The notes: generated from the letters alone by a model not told the origin. Numbered from the stretch's first letter, positions 1 to 8,788 are shown. The stretch is DNA of 64,000 nucleotides from Celerinatantimonas diazotrophica (GCF_004339545.1 NZ_SMGD01000012.1:124001-188000), one strand, 5' to 3'. Program-made: numbers and translations.

Positions 1-161
1 TTGATGACAGCCATTTGTTCAGGGTAGTTATAAATATCCCACTCTTTTAATGTAATAGAAGTTGTCGCGTGCACCGCGGGAATGACGGCAACCCCCACTA
101 AAGTTGCTATCGATAAGCTGGTGTAACGTATCCAGTTATGAATAGATTGTGGATTTGGCAT
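1..161 (-). CDS. Periplasmic sugar-binding protein, N-terminus only (runs off window)
   Basis: Reading the minus strand from the ATG at 161 gives 53 open codons to the window edge. The start is preceded by an AGAGG ribosome site. Residues 1-32 look like a signal peptide: a polar start, a hydrophobic core (SLSIATLVGVAVIPA), then a cleavage-like VHA. The mature part begins TTSITLKEWDIYNYPEQ, which resembles extracellular solute-binding proteins of sugar ABC importers. It is divergent from the GNAT/MalK-type pair, and the MalK-like ATPase at 1283 could be its motor. The permeases would lie outside the window. The family call rests on the signal peptide, the first mature residues and context only. 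Confidence 0.55.
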   Translation of the reverse strand, partial: MPNPQSIHNWIRYTSLSIATLVGVAVIPAVHATTSITLKEWDIYNYPEQMAVI

Positions 162-669
162 AATTGTATCCTCTTTTCATCAAGTTTCATGATGGATGTT
201 GGTCGTGTCACATCAACTATTCCGAACATTCTATATATAGACTTACTTATTTTTATATATAAAGTAAAGTTGTTTCTTTCTAGATTGTCCTCGGATTTCG
301 ATCTGGATCTAAAAAACATTAAATCATTTCTTAGTTATAAATTATTGTGCTACAAAAAACTGAGAGCTATTCGATGGTGAGATTAAAAGCTGATAACTGG
401 CTAATTTACTAGATTTTTCAACTTATTATTATTGTTTCATTAGGTTATTAATCTATTTTTTTAGGGTTCCTATTGAGTGAGTTGGATAGAACCACTTTTT
501 GCCATGATTGGTTACAGCTCTCATAACAGACTCTCGGTTGCCATCAGGCTCATAAAATAGAACACCCACACTGAATAACACTTGCATGGAAACCATATTT
601 ATTATTTACTAAAAATTAAGTTTGATGATTTATTCATCACCGTTTACTGATGGTATAAGGAGTTATCCG
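162..669. other. AT-rich divergent intergenic region, no gene seen
   Basis: This 508-bp stretch separates the divergent sugar-binding protein and the GNAT gene. It is AT-rich. Short open frames cross it but have no ribosome site or recognisable product. It must hold the promoters for both directions. I could not pick out a convincing -35/-10 pair or a repeat. Confidence 0.5.
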
Positions 670-1281
670 ATGGATCAGCCAGCTGCTTTCATTCGCCATG
701 CTAAGCTCACGGATAAGCCAGCGCTTTACCAGATTTGTCTACAGACGGCGAAGGCTGGAGAAGATGCAACGGGTTTATATAGTGATCAAGAGTATCCAGG
801 CCAACTTTATGTGGTCCCTTATTTACTGTTCGAGCCGCAGTTTGCCTTTGTTTTAGAGATGGACCAGCAAGTGGTCGGATATGTTGTTGCAACTGCCGAT
901 ACAGCTCATTTCGAGAAAACACTCGGGGAGCTATGGTGGCCCCAATTAAGAACACAATATGCCTCGCGAGAAGAAATTGCGCCTTTAGATCACAAAGTTC
1001 TGGGTCAGATTCGCAATCCATCGCAAGCCAGCCCGGAGTTGTTAGAACGCTGGCCGGCACATTTGCATATTAATTTACTACCCCAAGCACAGTCTGGCGG
1101 ATGGGGGCGGAAGATGATGACTCATCAACTTTGTGCGCTCAAGGACGCCGGTGTCAGTGGTGTGCATTTAGGGGTGAATTTAGCCAATGAAAAAGTCTGT
1201 CAATTCTATGAAAAAGTCGGCTTTGAGACCATTTTTCGCAGCCATGCAATATATATGGGGCTGCGTTTAGACGAGGAATAA
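670..1281 (+). CDS. GNAT N-acetyltransferase related to the HAT-like domain of O-GlcNAcase
   Basis: A 203-aa protein. The start at 670 is chosen because AAGGAG lies 7 bases upstream; an upstream in-frame ATG at 622 has no ribosome site. The N-terminal half (QICLQTAKAGEDATGLY, then FAFVLEMDQQVVGYVVATAD) and the C-terminal half (HLHINLLPQAQSGGWGRKMM, then NEKVCQFYEKVGFE) form a GNAT fold with an acetyl-CoA loop QSGGWGRK. As I recall it, this arrangement matches the acetyltransferase-like domain of eukaryotic O-GlcNAcase and its free-standing bacterial relatives. It ends one base before the ABC ATPase gene, so the two are co-transcribed. With a glucosamine kinase nearby, an amino sugar or its derivative is a plausible acetyl acceptor, but this is inference. 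Confidence 0.75.
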   Translation: MDQPAAFIRHAKLTDKPALYQICLQTAKAGEDATGLYSDQEYPGQLYVVPYLLFEPQFAFVLEMDQQVVGYVVATADTAHFEKTLGELWWPQLRTQYASREEIAPLDHKVLGQIRNPSQASPELLERWPAHLHINLLPQAQSGGWGRKMMTHQLCALKDAGVSGVHLGVNLANEKVCQFYEKVGFETIFRSHAIYMGLRLDEE

Positions 1282-1282
1282 G

Positions 1283-2374
1283 ATGGCCAATTTAGCACTA
1301 CAACAATTAACGAAAAGTTTTGATCAGAATACAGTTATCCATGGCATTGATCTGGCGATTGAAAATGGTGAGTTCATTGTTTTTGTTGGCCCTTCAGGAT
1401 GTGGCAAATCAACCCTATTGCGCATGATCGCTGGCTTAGAGGCCATTAGTGAAGGCTCACTTTTGATTGATGGGCAGGATATGACGGCGCGAAATGCTGC
1501 TGATCGGGGGATTGCGATGGTGTTTCAATCGTATGCGTTATATCCCAATATGAGCGTGCGGGCCAACCTGGCATACCCTCTGGAAATGGCGAAAAAGAAA
1601 AAAAATGAAATCACCCCCAAAGTGCTCGATGTCGCGCAAAAGCTACATCTGACGGAGCTCCTTGACCGCCTTCCTCGAGAGCTTTCTGGTGGGCAACGCC
1701 AGCGCGTTGCAATTGGTCGGGCGATCATCCGAGAGCCTAAAATATTTTTGTTTGATGAGCCGTTGTCTAATTTGGATGCGGAGTTGCGTTTGCAGATGCG
1801 TATTGAGATCGCTAAATTGCATGAAGCACTAGGCAATACCATGATCTATGTGACACATGATCAACTTGAAGCGATGACGCTGGCTGACCGAATTGTGGTG
1901 TTTCGCGATGGTCGCATCGAACAAGTGGGCAAACCACTTGCTATCTATCACGATCCCAATAATATTTTTGTGGCCGGTTTTATCGGTTCGCCACGGATGA
2001 ATTTTTTAAAAGCCCGGGTCAGTGCTTGTCACGGGACTCAGTTGCAATTAGAAGTAGCTGATATCGGGGTTAAACAACTGATTTGTGAGGTTCAATCTCC
2101 CATCGCAGAAGGGACAGAATTAACCCTTGGAATCCGCCCCGAGCATGTCATTAGCCAAGTATCGGGTGAGCAAATCAATGCCTTTGAGGCGACGATTGCC
2201 TATGCCGAACACCTCGGTCATACTCATTACCTTTATTTAGATATCGGTGGGGAATCCATGTTTGTTCTCGAAGATCGCAATGCGGATACACTCAAGACGC
2301 ATGCTTCGTTGCGATTAGCCATCGATCCGCAAAAAGTATTACTTTTTGATGCTGATGGTGCCAGAGTGCGCTGA
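1283..2374 (+). CDS. MalK/UgpC-type ABC transporter ATP-binding protein
   Basis: 363 aa, the usual length for the sugar-importer ATPase family that pairs with binding-protein-dependent permeases. The nucleotide-binding domain has Walker A GPSGCGKST (about residues 37-45), signature LSGGQRQRVAIGRAI, Walker B IFLFDEPLSNLD and switch histidine in YVTHDQ. A C-terminal TOBE region from about residue 240 (GIRPEHV) is typical of MalK-like subunits. It starts one base after the GNAT stop. It probably energises the importer whose binding protein begins at 161 on the other strand. Such ATPases often serve several sugars, so the substrate is not determined here. Confidence 0.92.
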   Translation: MANLALQQLTKSFDQNTVIHGIDLAIENGEFIVFVGPSGCGKSTLLRMIAGLEAISEGSLLIDGQDMTARNAADRGIAMVFQSYALYPNMSVRANLAYPLEMAKKKKNEITPKVLDVAQKLHLTELLDRLPRELSGGQRQRVAIGRAIIREPKIFLFDEPLSNLDAELRLQMRIEIAKLHEALGNTMIYVTHDQLEAMTLADRIVVFRDGRIEQVGKPLAIYHDPNNIFVAGFIGSPRMNFLKARVSACHGTQLQLEVADIGVKQLICEVQSPIAEGTELTLGIRPEHVISQVSGEQINAFEATIAYAEHLGHTHYLYLDIGGESMFVLEDRNADTLKTHASLRLAIDPQKVLLFDADGARVR

Positions 2375-2640
2375 TTCATGGTCGTTGTGAATGGAGGGCA
2401 TCGACAGCCCTCTAAAGCGGCGCTCAATTGTTGTTTGTGATACGGACTGTTGCTTGGTATCGGTTCACAGAGAAGTGTTCTGAACCAAAGGTTCGAATCC
2501 GCTTAAAACAATGAGTGGTCAGACAAAACCAAGGATGAGTTTCATATATCAGTTAGCAATACCCCAGTCGTTATCCTACTGATTGATGCTTCAAAATGAT
2601 TGTAAGATGCAAACTGAGCCGATGTCTTATCCCATGGAGA

Positions 2641-3747
2641 TTACATCTCGCTTGAGATCTCATCAATCAACCGATTAACCGCCAATCCGGCCGCCCCTTG
2701 CGCTGACATTCTTGATTCGGCAATAAATTGCAGAGGTGTTAGCTGCGGAGCCAGTTTAAGACGAAACTGCTGGAAACTTTGAGTCACTTGGTCAAGTAAA
2801 ATGCGCGAAGCCATTTGGGGTTCTGTGACAAGATAAACCACTTCTGGATCAAATGCCGTGGCCAAATTCGCCAAAGCAATCCCTAGATAGTGTCCGGCTT
2901 GGGTCAGCACTTCAAGAGCTAATTCACTGGGTTGATGGTCAAGTTCTTGCAGGTGCTGTAGTGGCGTTTTTTGGAAAGGATCATCGGCTAACTGACTTAA
3001 AATCGCTTTGGTTGAAGCGACGTCTTCAAGTACTTTCCCTGAGCCATCTGCTAATAACGCACTGCCAATTTCGCCTGCGGTACCGTGGTTTCCCCGATAA
3101 AGCTGACGATTGATGATAATTCCTGCACCGATGCCTTGCCCATAGGTGGTAATAATGGCCGATTTTGCCTGACCGAGTTGACCGAAAACCAAACTTGCCT
3201 GCGCCATCGCATTGGCATCATTTTCGATATAGACCGGAATGTTAAAACGCTCTGTCAATTGCTGAGCGATTGGTACCCGAGTCCAATTAAGGACTGTTGA
3301 GCGAAGACATTCACCACTGTTTGGGTCGACTAGCCCTGATATGGCCAAGCCAATTGCGCCAATATGTTTGTCACGATTGGTATTTAAAAATTTGGCCAAT
3401 GCGTCACTCAATTGTTTAGGTGACAACTCACCCGACGGCAGCTGTTGCTCACTAATCAGGTTACCACTGAGGTCGGTCATGATGATCAGATTGCGATCCG
3501 CATTCAGTTGGACACCAATGACATTGGCATAATCCGGTGTGAGCCCCAGTAACATTTTGGGTCGTCCCATCGAAACACGCCGCAACCCTAGCTCTTGAAT
3601 GAGACCTTTGGCGAGCAGTCGATTGGTTGCTTGAGAGACTGCAGACATACTTAAACCGCTAAGTTTTTTGAGGCCGGATTGACTAATTGGGGCCTGCTCG
3701 ACAACTAAGCGTAAGATGCGTGTTGTGATTGAAGGTGCTGTCATCAA
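2641..3747 (-). CDS. ROK-family transcriptional regulator (NagC/Mlc type)
   Basis: 368 aa. An N-terminal winged helix-turn-helix (residues about 8-70; LSGLSMSAVSQATNRL is the recognition region) is followed by a ROK sugar-binding domain (AIGLAISGLVDPNSGECL; IENDANAMAQA; GQGIGAGIIINRQLYRG). The metal site is odd: ROK proteins normally carry a histidine and a CxCGxxGC zinc cluster after the GEIG motif, but here GEIGSALLADGSGKVLED has neither. The start is TTG at 3747 or ATG at 3744, without a strong ribosome site. It lies 18 bases downstream of the glucosamine kinase on the same strand, so it is likely co-transcribed and controls this amino-sugar locus. Confidence 0.88.
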   Translation of the reverse strand: MMTAPSITTRILRLVVEQAPISQSGLKKLSGLSMSAVSQATNRLLAKGLIQELGLRRVSMGRPKMLLGLTPDYANVIGVQLNADRNLIIMTDLSGNLISEQQLPSGELSPKQLSDALAKFLNTNRDKHIGAIGLAISGLVDPNSGECLRSTVLNWTRVPIAQQLTERFNIPVYIENDANAMAQASLVFGQLGQAKSAIITTYGQGIGAGIIINRQLYRGNHGTAGEIGSALLADGSGKVLEDVASTKAILSQLADDPFQKTPLQHLQELDHQPSELALEVLTQAGHYLGIALANLATAFDPEVVYLVTEPQMASRILLDQVTQSFQQFRLKLAPQLTPLQFIAESRMSAQGAAGLAVNRLIDEISSEM

Positions 3748-3765
3748 GGGGTATCCAAATATTCT

Positions 3766-4674
3766 TTAATAGGTTGAAATTTGGCCAATTTGGCTGGCCC
3801 GTCGGGTCCCCACTATTGGGCTTCTGGCTAACAGGCAGGCCCCGCTTAATGCATCTGTTTGAGGGGGGACTACTTTAGCTTGAAGCGCTATAGGAAGCCA
3901 GCGAAGAATCGGCTCGGCTAAGCCGCCCATTAACGCCACGGGAATGTCATGTTTACAGGTTAAATACTCCAGCATCACGCTGATTTCCTGAGCTGTTTGA
4001 CGAATCAGTGTGCAGGCGTGATGATCATTGTCTGCATGCGCAAAAACGATCGGGGCAAATTGTCCCCAATCAGCTGGCGTCGCTTGATGGCTCCATTTGA
4101 GTAATTGCTCTGGTGAATAAGAAAATTTAGCCATAATTTGTTGTGTAAATAGCGTCTGGCTGAGCAAGTTTTGTTGCGCTTGCAGTGCTAAACGTACTGC
4201 ATTTAATCCTAATTGAGCGCCTGAGCCTTGGTCTGAAATCGTCATTCCCCAGCCCCCCACGCAATGAAATTGCTGAGTATCCCAATAGGCGCCCTGGCTT
4301 CCCGTGCCGATAATCAATACGCCGCCGGGCTGGGCTAAATGAGCCCCAATACAGGCAATTTCCACATCTGTATAAACACGATAATTTTGAAATGGTTGCG
4401 GATATGCTTGGGCTTTGCGCCTGGCACTTTGCACATTAGCGCCGGCTAACCCAAGGACCACTGAGGTTTGCTCCACTGCGGTCAATGGCAACTTTGCTTC
4501 AGATAAAGCCTGGTCAATGAGCTGCATGACGGTTTGCATGGTTTGCTCAAAATTTGAATAGACATTTGCTGGGCCACCAATACATTGAGCTAATTGATTA
4601 CCCACTTGGTCTGTCAGCTTCACTCGGCAACGCGTTCCGCCGCCGTCGACACCAATAAAATATTGCGGTTGCAA
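3766..4674 (-). CDS. gspK: Glucosamine kinase (BadF/BadG ATPase family)
   Basis: 302 aa. The N-terminal phosphate loop VDGGGTRCR, the second ATP-binding motif GTGSQGAYW and the SDQGSGAQLGLNAV motif mark the BadF/BadG/N-acetylglucosamine-kinase branch of the ASKHA fold. The C-terminal half (WSHQATPADWGQFAPIVFAHA region, ALMGGLAEPILRWLP, PQTDALSGACLLA) matches what I remember of the Vibrio glucosamine-specific kinase GspK, which makes glucosamine-6-phosphate. It is first in a minus-strand pair with the ROK regulator and divergent from the Gfo/Idh/MocA gene. Glucosamine versus N-acetylglucosamine as substrate is a family inference. Confidence 0.8.
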   Translation of the reverse strand: MQPQYFIGVDGGGTRCRVKLTDQVGNQLAQCIGGPANVYSNFEQTMQTVMQLIDQALSEAKLPLTAVEQTSVVLGLAGANVQSARRKAQAYPQPFQNYRVYTDVEIACIGAHLAQPGGVLIIGTGSQGAYWDTQQFHCVGGWGMTISDQGSGAQLGLNAVRLALQAQQNLLSQTLFTQQIMAKFSYSPEQLLKWSHQATPADWGQFAPIVFAHADNDHHACTLIRQTAQEISVMLEYLTCKHDIPVALMGGLAEPILRWLPIALQAKVVPPQTDALSGACLLARSPIVGTRRASQIGQISTY

Positions 4675-4984
4675 GTGAGTGGTTCTCCTATAGAGCTAGC
4701 TTTGTCTCTAAAACGCTGCACAAGTCAGTGATTTACCGCTAGAAGATTAGGGGAAAAAAGATGAAATATCAATACTAATTAGTTTTTATAAAAAAAAGAT
4801 TAAAACCGGAAATATTATTTTAAATATAATTTTCAAATAGTTATTTTAAAATTCATACAAGCTATTTTGTTTTTATTTGACATTACTTTTTTATGTGTAA
4901 TAAATTGAGGGTAACAGATCAACACATCTTTGATGGGATGATTATCGGCATAACAGTTCGCTGGCTGACGCATAAGGTGGAAAA
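4675..4984. other. AT-rich divergent promoter region between gspK and the oxidoreductase
   Basis: 310 bp, very AT-rich at 4740-4905. It contains the plus-strand promoter candidate listed separately and must also hold the minus-strand promoter of gspK. No gene or repeat is seen. Confidence 0.5.
4877..4906 (+). promoter_or_regulatory. Candidate sigma-70 promoter for the Gfo/Idh/MocA gene
   Basis: A perfect TTGACA at 4877-4882 is followed 15-18 bases later by overlapping -10-like hexamers (TAATAA, ATAAAT, TAAATT). It lies 80-110 bases before the ATG at 4985, whose ribosome site is AAGGTGG. Prediction from sequence only. Confidence 0.45.
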
Positions 4985-6133
4985 ATGAAAGTTGCAATTG
5001 TGGGGTTAGGGTTTCGACTCTCTCATGTCGCCAAGGAGTTTAAAAAGGCTGATCCTGAATTTACCGTTGTTGGATATTATGATCCTGAACCAGCAGGATT
5101 GCCTAATATGCGAGAGTTTGGGATTGATCCGGGTCAAAGCTTTCAGTCGCTTTCCAGTATGCTCGAAGCGGGTGGATTTGATTTATTAATGGTTGGCTCC
5201 CCCAATTTTATGCATTTAGAGCATATTAGAGCCGGCTTAGCAGCGGGTTACCGCGTTTTTAGTGAGAAACCGGTGGTGACGACTGAACAGCAGAGTTTCG
5301 AGCTTGCTAAATTAATTGCCCAATATGGTCAAGATCAGATTATCATCGGATTGGTGCTGCGTTATTCCCCGCTTTATCGTGACCTAGTGGCTAGCAAAGC
5401 AGATGGTTCATTAGGCGAGATTACCTCAATTGAAGCAACCGAACACATTCGGCCATTCCACGGCGCTTTTTTTATGCGGGATTGGCGACGTTTTGAAAAA
5501 TATGCTGGCCCTTATATTTTGGAAAAATGTTGTCATGATATCGATCTCTATCAAGGTTTAATTGGGCAACGCTCGAGTCGCGTTGCCAGCTTTGGTGGTC
5601 GCAAATCGTTTACGCCACAACATGCCCCACATGGTCACATTACACCTGAATCTGAGGTTTATCATAGTAAACCCAGTGGTTGGTCAAGTACGGATGCGGT
5701 GTTTGATAGCGATGCAGATATTGTTGATTACCAGTGCGCCATGGTCGAGTTTGCCGGGGGAGCAACCTTAAGCTTTCATGCCAACCTCAATGTTCCCGAT
5801 GAATTTCGTCGCTTTTGTGTGATGGGCACTGATGGTCAGGCTGAGGGTGATTTTGTTCGAAACTTTTTTAAAGTGCATGATGCTCGAACGAGTGAAGCAT
5901 TAGTCGATAAAACCTACACCGGCAGTGCCTATGATGGTCACTACGGCTCAGATACGTTAATGGCCGAAGAAGTGGTTCGCCATCTTAAGACCGGTTCTGC
6001 GTTACAAGTGTCGGTTATCGATGCACTAGAGGCAGGGCTGACGGCGATTAAAATTGACGAAGCGCGCAAAACTAAATCAGTCATTGATATGACAGAGTGC
6101 TGGGCGCAGTTTGATGCCGCATTAGGGCGCTAG
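4985..6133 (+). CDS. Gfo/Idh/MocA family NAD(P)-dependent sugar oxidoreductase
   Basis: 382 aa. The N-terminal Rossmann segment VAIVGLGFRLSHVAKEF and the SEKPVVTT motif (the EKP family hallmark) bind NAD(P). The C-terminal substrate domain includes EKCCHDIDLYQGLIG with the usual catalytic-type histidine. These enzymes oxidise, reduce or rearrange sugars and inositols; the substrate cannot be read from sequence. An AAGGTGG ribosome site precedes the ATG. Next to the glucosamine kinase and ROK regulator it most likely processes an imported amino sugar. It converges with the YheT-like gene at 6146. Confidence 0.88.
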   Translation: MKVAIVGLGFRLSHVAKEFKKADPEFTVVGYYDPEPAGLPNMREFGIDPGQSFQSLSSMLEAGGFDLLMVGSPNFMHLEHIRAGLAAGYRVFSEKPVVTTEQQSFELAKLIAQYGQDQIIIGLVLRYSPLYRDLVASKADGSLGEITSIEATEHIRPFHGAFFMRDWRRFEKYAGPYILEKCCHDIDLYQGLIGQRSSRVASFGGRKSFTPQHAPHGHITPESEVYHSKPSGWSSTDAVFDSDADIVDYQCAMVEFAGGATLSFHANLNVPDEFRRFCVMGTDGQAEGDFVRNFFKVHDARTSEALVDKTYTGSAYDGHYGSDTLMAEEVVRHLKTGSALQVSVIDALEAGLTAIKIDEARKTKSVIDMTECWAQFDAALGR

Positions 6134-6145
6134 TGCTGATATAGG

Positions 6146-7108
6146 TCAACTCGAGATAGAGCGTTGCAGCCAGTGCTGCAACGCGTCATCTAACCAACAA
6201 TGCTGTAAGCGCCATCCCTGATGAAACCCAACGTGTCCCCCATAGCGACTGAGCTGATAATCAATGCTGGAACTTAAGTGCTGAGTGAAATGTTCAGGTT
6301 CGGGATCAACAACAGGATCATCGGCCGTTCTCAATAACCAAGTCGGCGTCTTGATCAATGCTAGCCTTGGCAGACAACTCGCTTGCTGATAATAATCGCT
6401 GGCACTGTGAAAGCCGCATGCCGGAGCCGTATAGCACTCATCAAATTCAGCGAGAGTCTGAATGTTTGTTACCATAGATTGAGTGAGCGGGGCATCAGCA
6501 AACTGCCTTATTTTGTCGCTCAAGCTTTGTTTTAAATGACTCAGTAGATAATGACGATAGATCCGCCGAGCAGGTTGATTTAAAAGCTCTGCACTTTGAG
6601 CTAAATCCAATGGGGGACAGATCAGTGCCGCGCCATTGAGTGAGTGCTCTGCTAAATAGTTGGCCAGTAAGTTTGCCCCCATTGAATAGCCGATGGCATA
6701 GAGCGAAGCACTTGGGTAATGTTTTTGGCAGTAGTGCACCAGTGCTCGCAGCCCAAATTGATCATTGCTGTGATAGCTTCGCCATAATCGATTACTATGC
6801 CTTCCGCAGCCTCGATGGTGTAATACAACATTAGCGCGATGCTGATATCGCAATTTAGGAAGTAAACGGCAGATATAGTGGCTGGCAATGGAGCCTTCCA
6901 GACCCGGCAGTAAGATGACAATGACATCGGTTGATAAATTAGGCTCGGTGTCCCACGCTAATTCAACATAATCACCATCCATCGTGGGTAATGTTTGCCA
7001 ATGAACCGCTGGTTGCGGTTGCACACGTATCGTGGGCCAAATGGTTTGTATATGGCGGTTTCGTGTGTACCAGGTCGGTTTAAAGTGGCTGGGGCTGATA
7101 TCTTTCAT
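6146..7108 (-). CDS. YheT-family alpha/beta hydrolase
   Basis: 320 aa, close to the family length. Features seen are the oxyanion region LLPGLEGSIAS, the conserved HHRGCGRHSNRLWRSYHS block, the nucleophile elbow GYSMGANLLANYLAE, a late acid region LRTADDPVVDPE, and the catalytic histidine in RYGGHVGFHQGW. These match the YheT/UPF0017 hydrolases, whose physiological ester substrate is not established. It stands alone, convergent with the oxidoreductase. Start ATG at 7108. Confidence 0.88.
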   Translation of the reverse strand: MKDISPSHFKPTWYTRNRHIQTIWPTIRVQPQPAVHWQTLPTMDGDYVELAWDTEPNLSTDVIVILLPGLEGSIASHYICRLLPKLRYQHRANVVLHHRGCGRHSNRLWRSYHSNDQFGLRALVHYCQKHYPSASLYAIGYSMGANLLANYLAEHSLNGAALICPPLDLAQSAELLNQPARRIYRHYLLSHLKQSLSDKIRQFADAPLTQSMVTNIQTLAEFDECYTAPACGFHSASDYYQQASCLPRLALIKTPTWLLRTADDPVVDPEPEHFTQHLSSSIDYQLSRYGGHVGFHQGWRLQHCWLDDALQHWLQRSISS

Positions 7109-7492
7109 GAGTATTCACGGTTGTTCATCGTTGCCAACACGGGCACACTCCCGTTTTTTCAATTTTTCGTGTCTTCAGTGAGCAGGCAAATTGCCGCTAT
7201 TTCAAAATAATCAGTATAAAGCAATCAAATCACATTGATAGCCGCTGTGCTAAGTTATTATTGAGCCAAGTAATTTTAGCAAGTCTTCTTGGGCGCTGAA
7301 TAAGGCCCTGCTAAAATGGCATAAGAGACCATAGTGAATATTTGTGACTGTACCTGATTGGAAAACCAAATGAAGAAGGTGACCAAGAGGGCGAGGCTTC
7401 GCTGGTGTGGGTATTTGTCATCGCGTTAAGTGACTAACAGTCCCTAGGAATGTTGAGTACACAATCTAGCGATAACGGTTGGGAGATGAATG
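7109..7492. other. Intergenic region with a solo MITE-end fragment
   Basis: About 380 bp without a convincing gene. The sequence AACAGTCCCTAG at 7436-7447 is identical to the last 12 bases of the MITE found at 10172-10440 and 54317-54588; no partner end is visible nearby. The rest shows nothing recognisable. The promoter for the DUF3624 gene presumably lies here. Confidence 0.45.
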
Positions 7493-7735
7493 ATGAGTTG
7501 TCAACGCTGTTCGAGCGATTGGTTTTGGCAAAAGCTAGGGCGCTGCCGTCAATGTATATTGCTCAATGTGTTGTTATTGCTCATCGGCATTGCGACCCTG
7601 TGGTGGAGCGAATCCATGACGCCGGTTTACCGTTGGCTCGCAATCTTTGTGACTGGCTCGGCGGCATTATTGCTGGTGGCGCATTTAGTGATGGCGCTTT
7701 ATTATAAAGTTTCGGGTGAAACAAAGTTAAATTGA
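7493..7735 (+). CDS. DUF3624 small membrane protein
   Basis: 80 aa. The N-terminus SCQRCSSDWFWQKLGRCRQC carries two CxxC-like pairs and is followed by two hydrophobic segments (about residues 22-38 and 47-68). This is the pattern of the Vibrio/Shewanella DUF3624 family, of unknown function. GGGAG lies 7 bases before the second of two adjacent ATGs (7490 and 7493), so I prefer 7493. A different frame, 7450-7707, overlaps it and is rejected. The 3' end overlaps the convergent miaA by 34 bases. Confidence 0.75.
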   Translation: MSCQRCSSDWFWQKLGRCRQCILLNVLLLLIGIATLWWSESMTPVYRWLAIFVTGSAALLLVAHLVMALYYKVSGETKLN

Positions 7736-8640
7736 TTAACCACCGTCAGCGCCTGTTCCACTAAATTCTGATGCGCATCAAGCCAGTGGATTTGATCACC
7801 ACGGCGCTGCATTTTCCGAAACCAAGTATCTTGGCGTTTGGCAAATTGGTGGATTTGTGAATTTAGTTTCTGAAACATATCATTATAATTGAGTTCGCCC
7901 TTGAGATGTTGCGCAATCAAGCGATATTCCAGTCCAAAGAATTCTAATCTGTCATAACTGACACCTTGTTGGTGCAGCGTTTCAACCTCTTCTAACATCC
8001 CTTGATTGAAACGTTCTTTCAGGCGCTCAGTGATACGCTCACGAAGTTCACTTCGAGGCCATTGAATTCCTAAAATTAGCGGCTTAATTGGCGGATAAGA
8101 TGGGGGTTCAAGCGATTCTTTTTCACCCAGTGCGATCTCAATTGCGCGAACTAGACGCGGCCTGACTAACAAGTCCGTATTGTTATGTTGCTCGGGTTTG
8201 AGGGTCAGTAATTTTTCTTGTAACTGCGCTAATGTCAATGTGCTAAGTGACTGGCGAAGCTCATGGTTAATCGGGACCTCTTTCAGCGTGAAATTTTGGG
8301 TAATCGCATCAATATAAAGCCCTGTGCCTCCGACCATAATGGGCAGTGTTTGGCGCTGACAAATGTCTTGGTAGGCGCGAAAAAAATCTTGCTGATAGTG
8401 AAAAACACTGTAGTCCGAGCCCGGTTCGACTAAATCAATCAGGTGGTAGGGGATCTCTCCATACTCATTTAGATCTTTGCCTGCACCGAGGTCCATCCCT
8501 TTAAAAACCTGACGTGAATCCGCAGATAGAATTTCCCCGTGATAATGACGAGCTAACTGAACGCCCAACCCTGTTTTACCCGATGCGGTGGGGCCGAGAA
8601 TTACCAGAAGATTGTATTGATTTGATAAAGACATATGCAT
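7702..8640 (-). CDS. miaA: tRNA dimethylallyltransferase (MiaA family), atypical subtype
   Basis: 312 aa. The P-loop GPTASGKTGLG and the substrate motif SADSRQVFKGMDLGAGKD are followed by PYHLIDLVEPGSDYSVF, IMVGGTGLYIDAI and a C-terminal basic region. The enzyme would add a dimethylallyl group to A37 of tRNAs that read codons starting with U. The GAGKDLNEY...PYHLIDLVEPG block differs from the usual gammaproteobacterial GTAKPT...PHRLLD version and resembles the second MiaA type I recall from Bacteroidetes. It is also not beside mutL or hfq. Start ATG 8640 or 8634; neither has a strong ribosome site. Confidence 0.85.
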   Translation of the reverse strand: MHMSLSNQYNLLVILGPTASGKTGLGVQLARHYHGEILSADSRQVFKGMDLGAGKDLNEYGEIPYHLIDLVEPGSDYSVFHYQQDFFRAYQDICQRQTLPIMVGGTGLYIDAITQNFTLKEVPINHELRQSLSTLTLAQLQEKLLTLKPEQHNNTDLLVRPRLVRAIEIALGEKESLEPPSYPPIKPLILGIQWPRSELRERITERLKERFNQGMLEEVETLHQQGVSYDRLEFFGLEYRLIAQHLKGELNYNDMFQKLNSQIHQFAKRQDTWFRKMQRRGDQIHWLDAHQNLVEQALTVVNQFNFVSPETL

Positions 8641-8734
8641 GCTTGACGATTAAAACCTGACGAAGTTTAACAAACCTTGTTTACTTCGAACAAAGCTTTT
8701 GTCAGGGGACTGCATATAGACGATGGTGTGAATA

Positions 8735-8760
8735 CAAAATCGGCACGCTGAGCGTGCCGA
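8735..8760 (-). terminator. Rho-independent terminator of the DUF1127 gene
   Basis: On the minus strand the inverted repeat TCGGCACGCT/AGCGTGCCGA is followed by TTTTG. It sits about 30 bases beyond the DUF1127 stop codon. Confidence 0.7.
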
Positions 8761-8788
8761 AGTTAAGAAGACGAATCCGTTAAAAATA

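Noticed and set aside
2485-2505. tRNA T-arm-like GGTTCGAATCC
   Set aside because: The flanking 5-bp stem does not pair and no acceptor or anticodon arm can be built around it.
7450-7707. 85-codon frame overlapping the DUF3624 gene
   Set aside because: A shifted frame over the DUF3624 gene, which has the ribosome site and the conserved Cys pairs.
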